From an uncultured Muribaculaceae bacterium (GTDB lineage Bacteria; Bacteroidota; Bacteroidia; Bacteroidales; Muribaculaceae), in contig CAJTQU010000038.1 in the NCBI GenBank assembly GCA_910578665.1, forward strand, positions 1-8,195: DNA of 8,195 nucleotides, in the 5' to 3' direction. The notes beneath the pieces were generated by a model. It was not told the DNA's origin. It saw nothing but the letters and a program-made list of their open reading frames with translations, and did no database searches. This document shows, one piece after another, positions 7,518 to 8,195 of this stretch. Position 1 is the first letter of the stretch; each line of letters begins with the position of its first letter. Position numbers and translations under genes: made by a program.

Positions 7518-7569
7518 TAAAATAAAAAGCCCTATAATCTTGTAGGTTGCACCACAAAATTACAGGGCT
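7518..7569 (-). terminator. Intrinsic terminator of the hydrolase gene
   Basis: On the minus strand AGCCCTGTAATTTTGTG pairs with an imperfect partner ending in AGGGCT (arms 7569-7553 and 7544-7528), with two or three mismatches and a short loop. It is followed by TTTTTATTTT (7527-7518). The stem begins about 45 nt after the hydrolase TAA (7616-7614). The length and symmetry (42 nt overall) would also fit a small palindromic repeat element, but hairpin plus U tract in the right place favours a terminator. Confidence 0.7.
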
Positions 7570-7613
7570 GGTTTGCGATGCAAAAAGACACTTAATGAAG
7601 CTCTAAAATCTGT

Positions 7614-8093
7614 TTACTTCAAATGAGTATCAAGCCATTGGTAAGCCTGCTCCTTAAGAAGCGGAGGGAAACAGTGCCCACCTCCGTTTTCCTCAAACAA
7701 GACTGTTTCAATATCAGAACCGCCGTTTTGTAAATAAGATTCTTTGAAGAAAGCCACGTCTTCAGCGAATTTTTCATCCGACGGATCTGGCCGACCGTCA
7801 CCCCACTGATGTGCGCCATCCGAGATAAAAAGAGCGCGCGGAGCCACGGCTGCTATATAGTCATGGGTATCAACACCGTATTTCACACTGCCGGGTAGAG
7901 CCATTGAAGCCGGAATTGTGCCATGACGATTATAGGCATAATAGCTATTTACTTCAAATATTCCACAGTTTGCAACAGCAGCCTTAACACGCGTATCATA
8001 GTATAGACAATAAGGAAGAATGTTTGCGCCTGCGGAATGTCCGATAACACCGATTTTTTCAACATCGACCTCCGGTAAAGATAAGAGCCTCAC
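7614..8093 (-). CDS. Alpha/beta hydrolase (dienelactone-hydrolase/esterase-like), C-terminal part; 5' end missing
   Basis: The supported part begins at RLLSLPEVDVEKIGVIGHSAG, where GHSAG is the nucleophile elbow with the catalytic Ser at about 8034. It continues through YDTRVKAAVANCGIF and DYIAAVAPRALFISDGAHQW, a strand followed by candidate acidic residues (the Asp of WGDGRPD or ISDG), and ends with NGGGHCFPP, whose His (about 7676-7674) is the likely catalytic histidine, then AYQWLDTHLK. This is the C-terminal half of a serine hydrolase of the dienelactone hydrolase/acyl-esterase type; the substrate is unknown. The frame stays open to the right edge, with an ATG at 8180. That ATG lies in the loop of a GC-rich terminator, and the extra residues (MRPAPFFVSGPVPAP to RSSGSGT) are unlike any hydrolase, so I do not accept them as the natural N-terminus. 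Family members usually carry a further N-terminal half, which is absent here. Confidence 0.75.
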   Translation of the reverse strand: MRLLSLPEVDVEKIGVIGHSAGANILPYCLYYDTRVKAAVANCGIFEVNSYYAYNRHGTIPASMALPGSVKYGVDTHDYIAAVAPRALFISDGAHQWGDGRPDPSDEKFAEDVAFFKESYLQNGGSDIETVLFEENGGGHCFPPLLKEQAYQWLDTHLK

Positions 8094-8195
8094 GGTGCCG
8101 GAACCGGAAGAGCGGCCCGCCCCGGTGCAGTGGACGGGGGCGGGGACGGGGCCCGAAACGAAAAAAGGGGCCGGACGCATTGTCCGGCCCCCTAA
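8094..8195. other. GC-rich foreign or chimeric segment at the right edge
   Basis: By hand count 8091-8195 is about 72% G+C (8091-8160 about 79%), whereas flanking DNA is in the low to middle forties. It contains GGGCGGGG-type runs and a terminator typical of a high-GC genome. It abuts the hydrolase reading frame just where family-like protein sequence stops. I infer a misassembly junction or recombination breakpoint near 8085-8100. Confidence 0.65.
8161..8192 (-). terminator. GC-rich intrinsic terminator
   Basis: On the minus strand GGGGCCGGAC (8191-8182), loop AATGC and GTCCGGCCCC (8176-8167) form a perfect 10-bp stem followed by TTTTTT (8166-8161). It would end a gene lying beyond the right edge, and no such terminator belongs in front of the hydrolase gene it now precedes. 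Confidence 0.8.

Noticed and set aside
8094..8180. N-terminal extension of the hydrolase starting at ATG 8180
   Set aside because: The ATG sits in a terminator loop, the composition changes sharply, and the translated residues do not look like a hydrolase.

Overview
The window most likely comes from a Bacteroidales bacterium, probably a gut lineage such as Muribaculaceae, Prevotellaceae or Bacteroidaceae. The evidence is moderate-to-low GC, starts without clear Shine-Dalgarno sequences, promoter boxes of the Bacteroidetes type (TTTG, 20 bp, TAnnTTTG), a divergent Bacteroidetes-style Crp/Fnr regulator, and a giant exported fibronectin/adhesin mosaic protein ending in a Por-secretion-like C-terminal domain. 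The genus cannot be fixed from this sequence.

Layout from left to right. (1) Bases 1-270, minus strand: the N-terminal part of an IS5-like transposase running off the left edge, with a strong hairpin (276-317) at its 5' end. (2) Bases 472-1452, plus strand: a complete tRNA-dihydrouridine synthase with its own candidate promoter. (3) Bases 1462-1487: a very stable 11-bp hairpin between two convergent genes. (4) Bases 1517-6043, minus strand: a ~1508-residue exported modular protein (signal peptide, propeller-like N-terminal part, several FN3 domains, three choice-of-anchor-J/cleaved-adhesin-like modules, C-terminal sorting-type domain). (5) Bases 6044-6521: AT-rich intergenic DNA with a perfect 6-4-6 palindrome. 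(6) Bases 6522-7124, minus strand: a Crp/Fnr-family regulator with an excellent candidate promoter just upstream. (7) Bases 7179-7517: no supported gene. (8) Bases 7518-7569: an intrinsic terminator. (9) Bases 7614-~8093, minus strand: the C-terminal part of an alpha/beta hydrolase. (10) From about 8094 to the right edge: a ~72% GC segment carrying a terminator, compositionally unlike everything else and probably joined by a chimeric assembly or a recombination event.

The genes do not form one obvious pathway. The Dus enzyme is housekeeping tRNA modification. The regulator lies directly upstream of the giant surface protein on the same strand, separated by 478 bp, so a regulatory link is possible but not shown. 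I find no CRISPR array, tRNA, rRNA or recognisable defence system, and no convincing new multi-gene system. The most valuable second looks are the right-edge junction, the nested-domain architecture of the giant protein, and the palindrome between regulator and adhesin.
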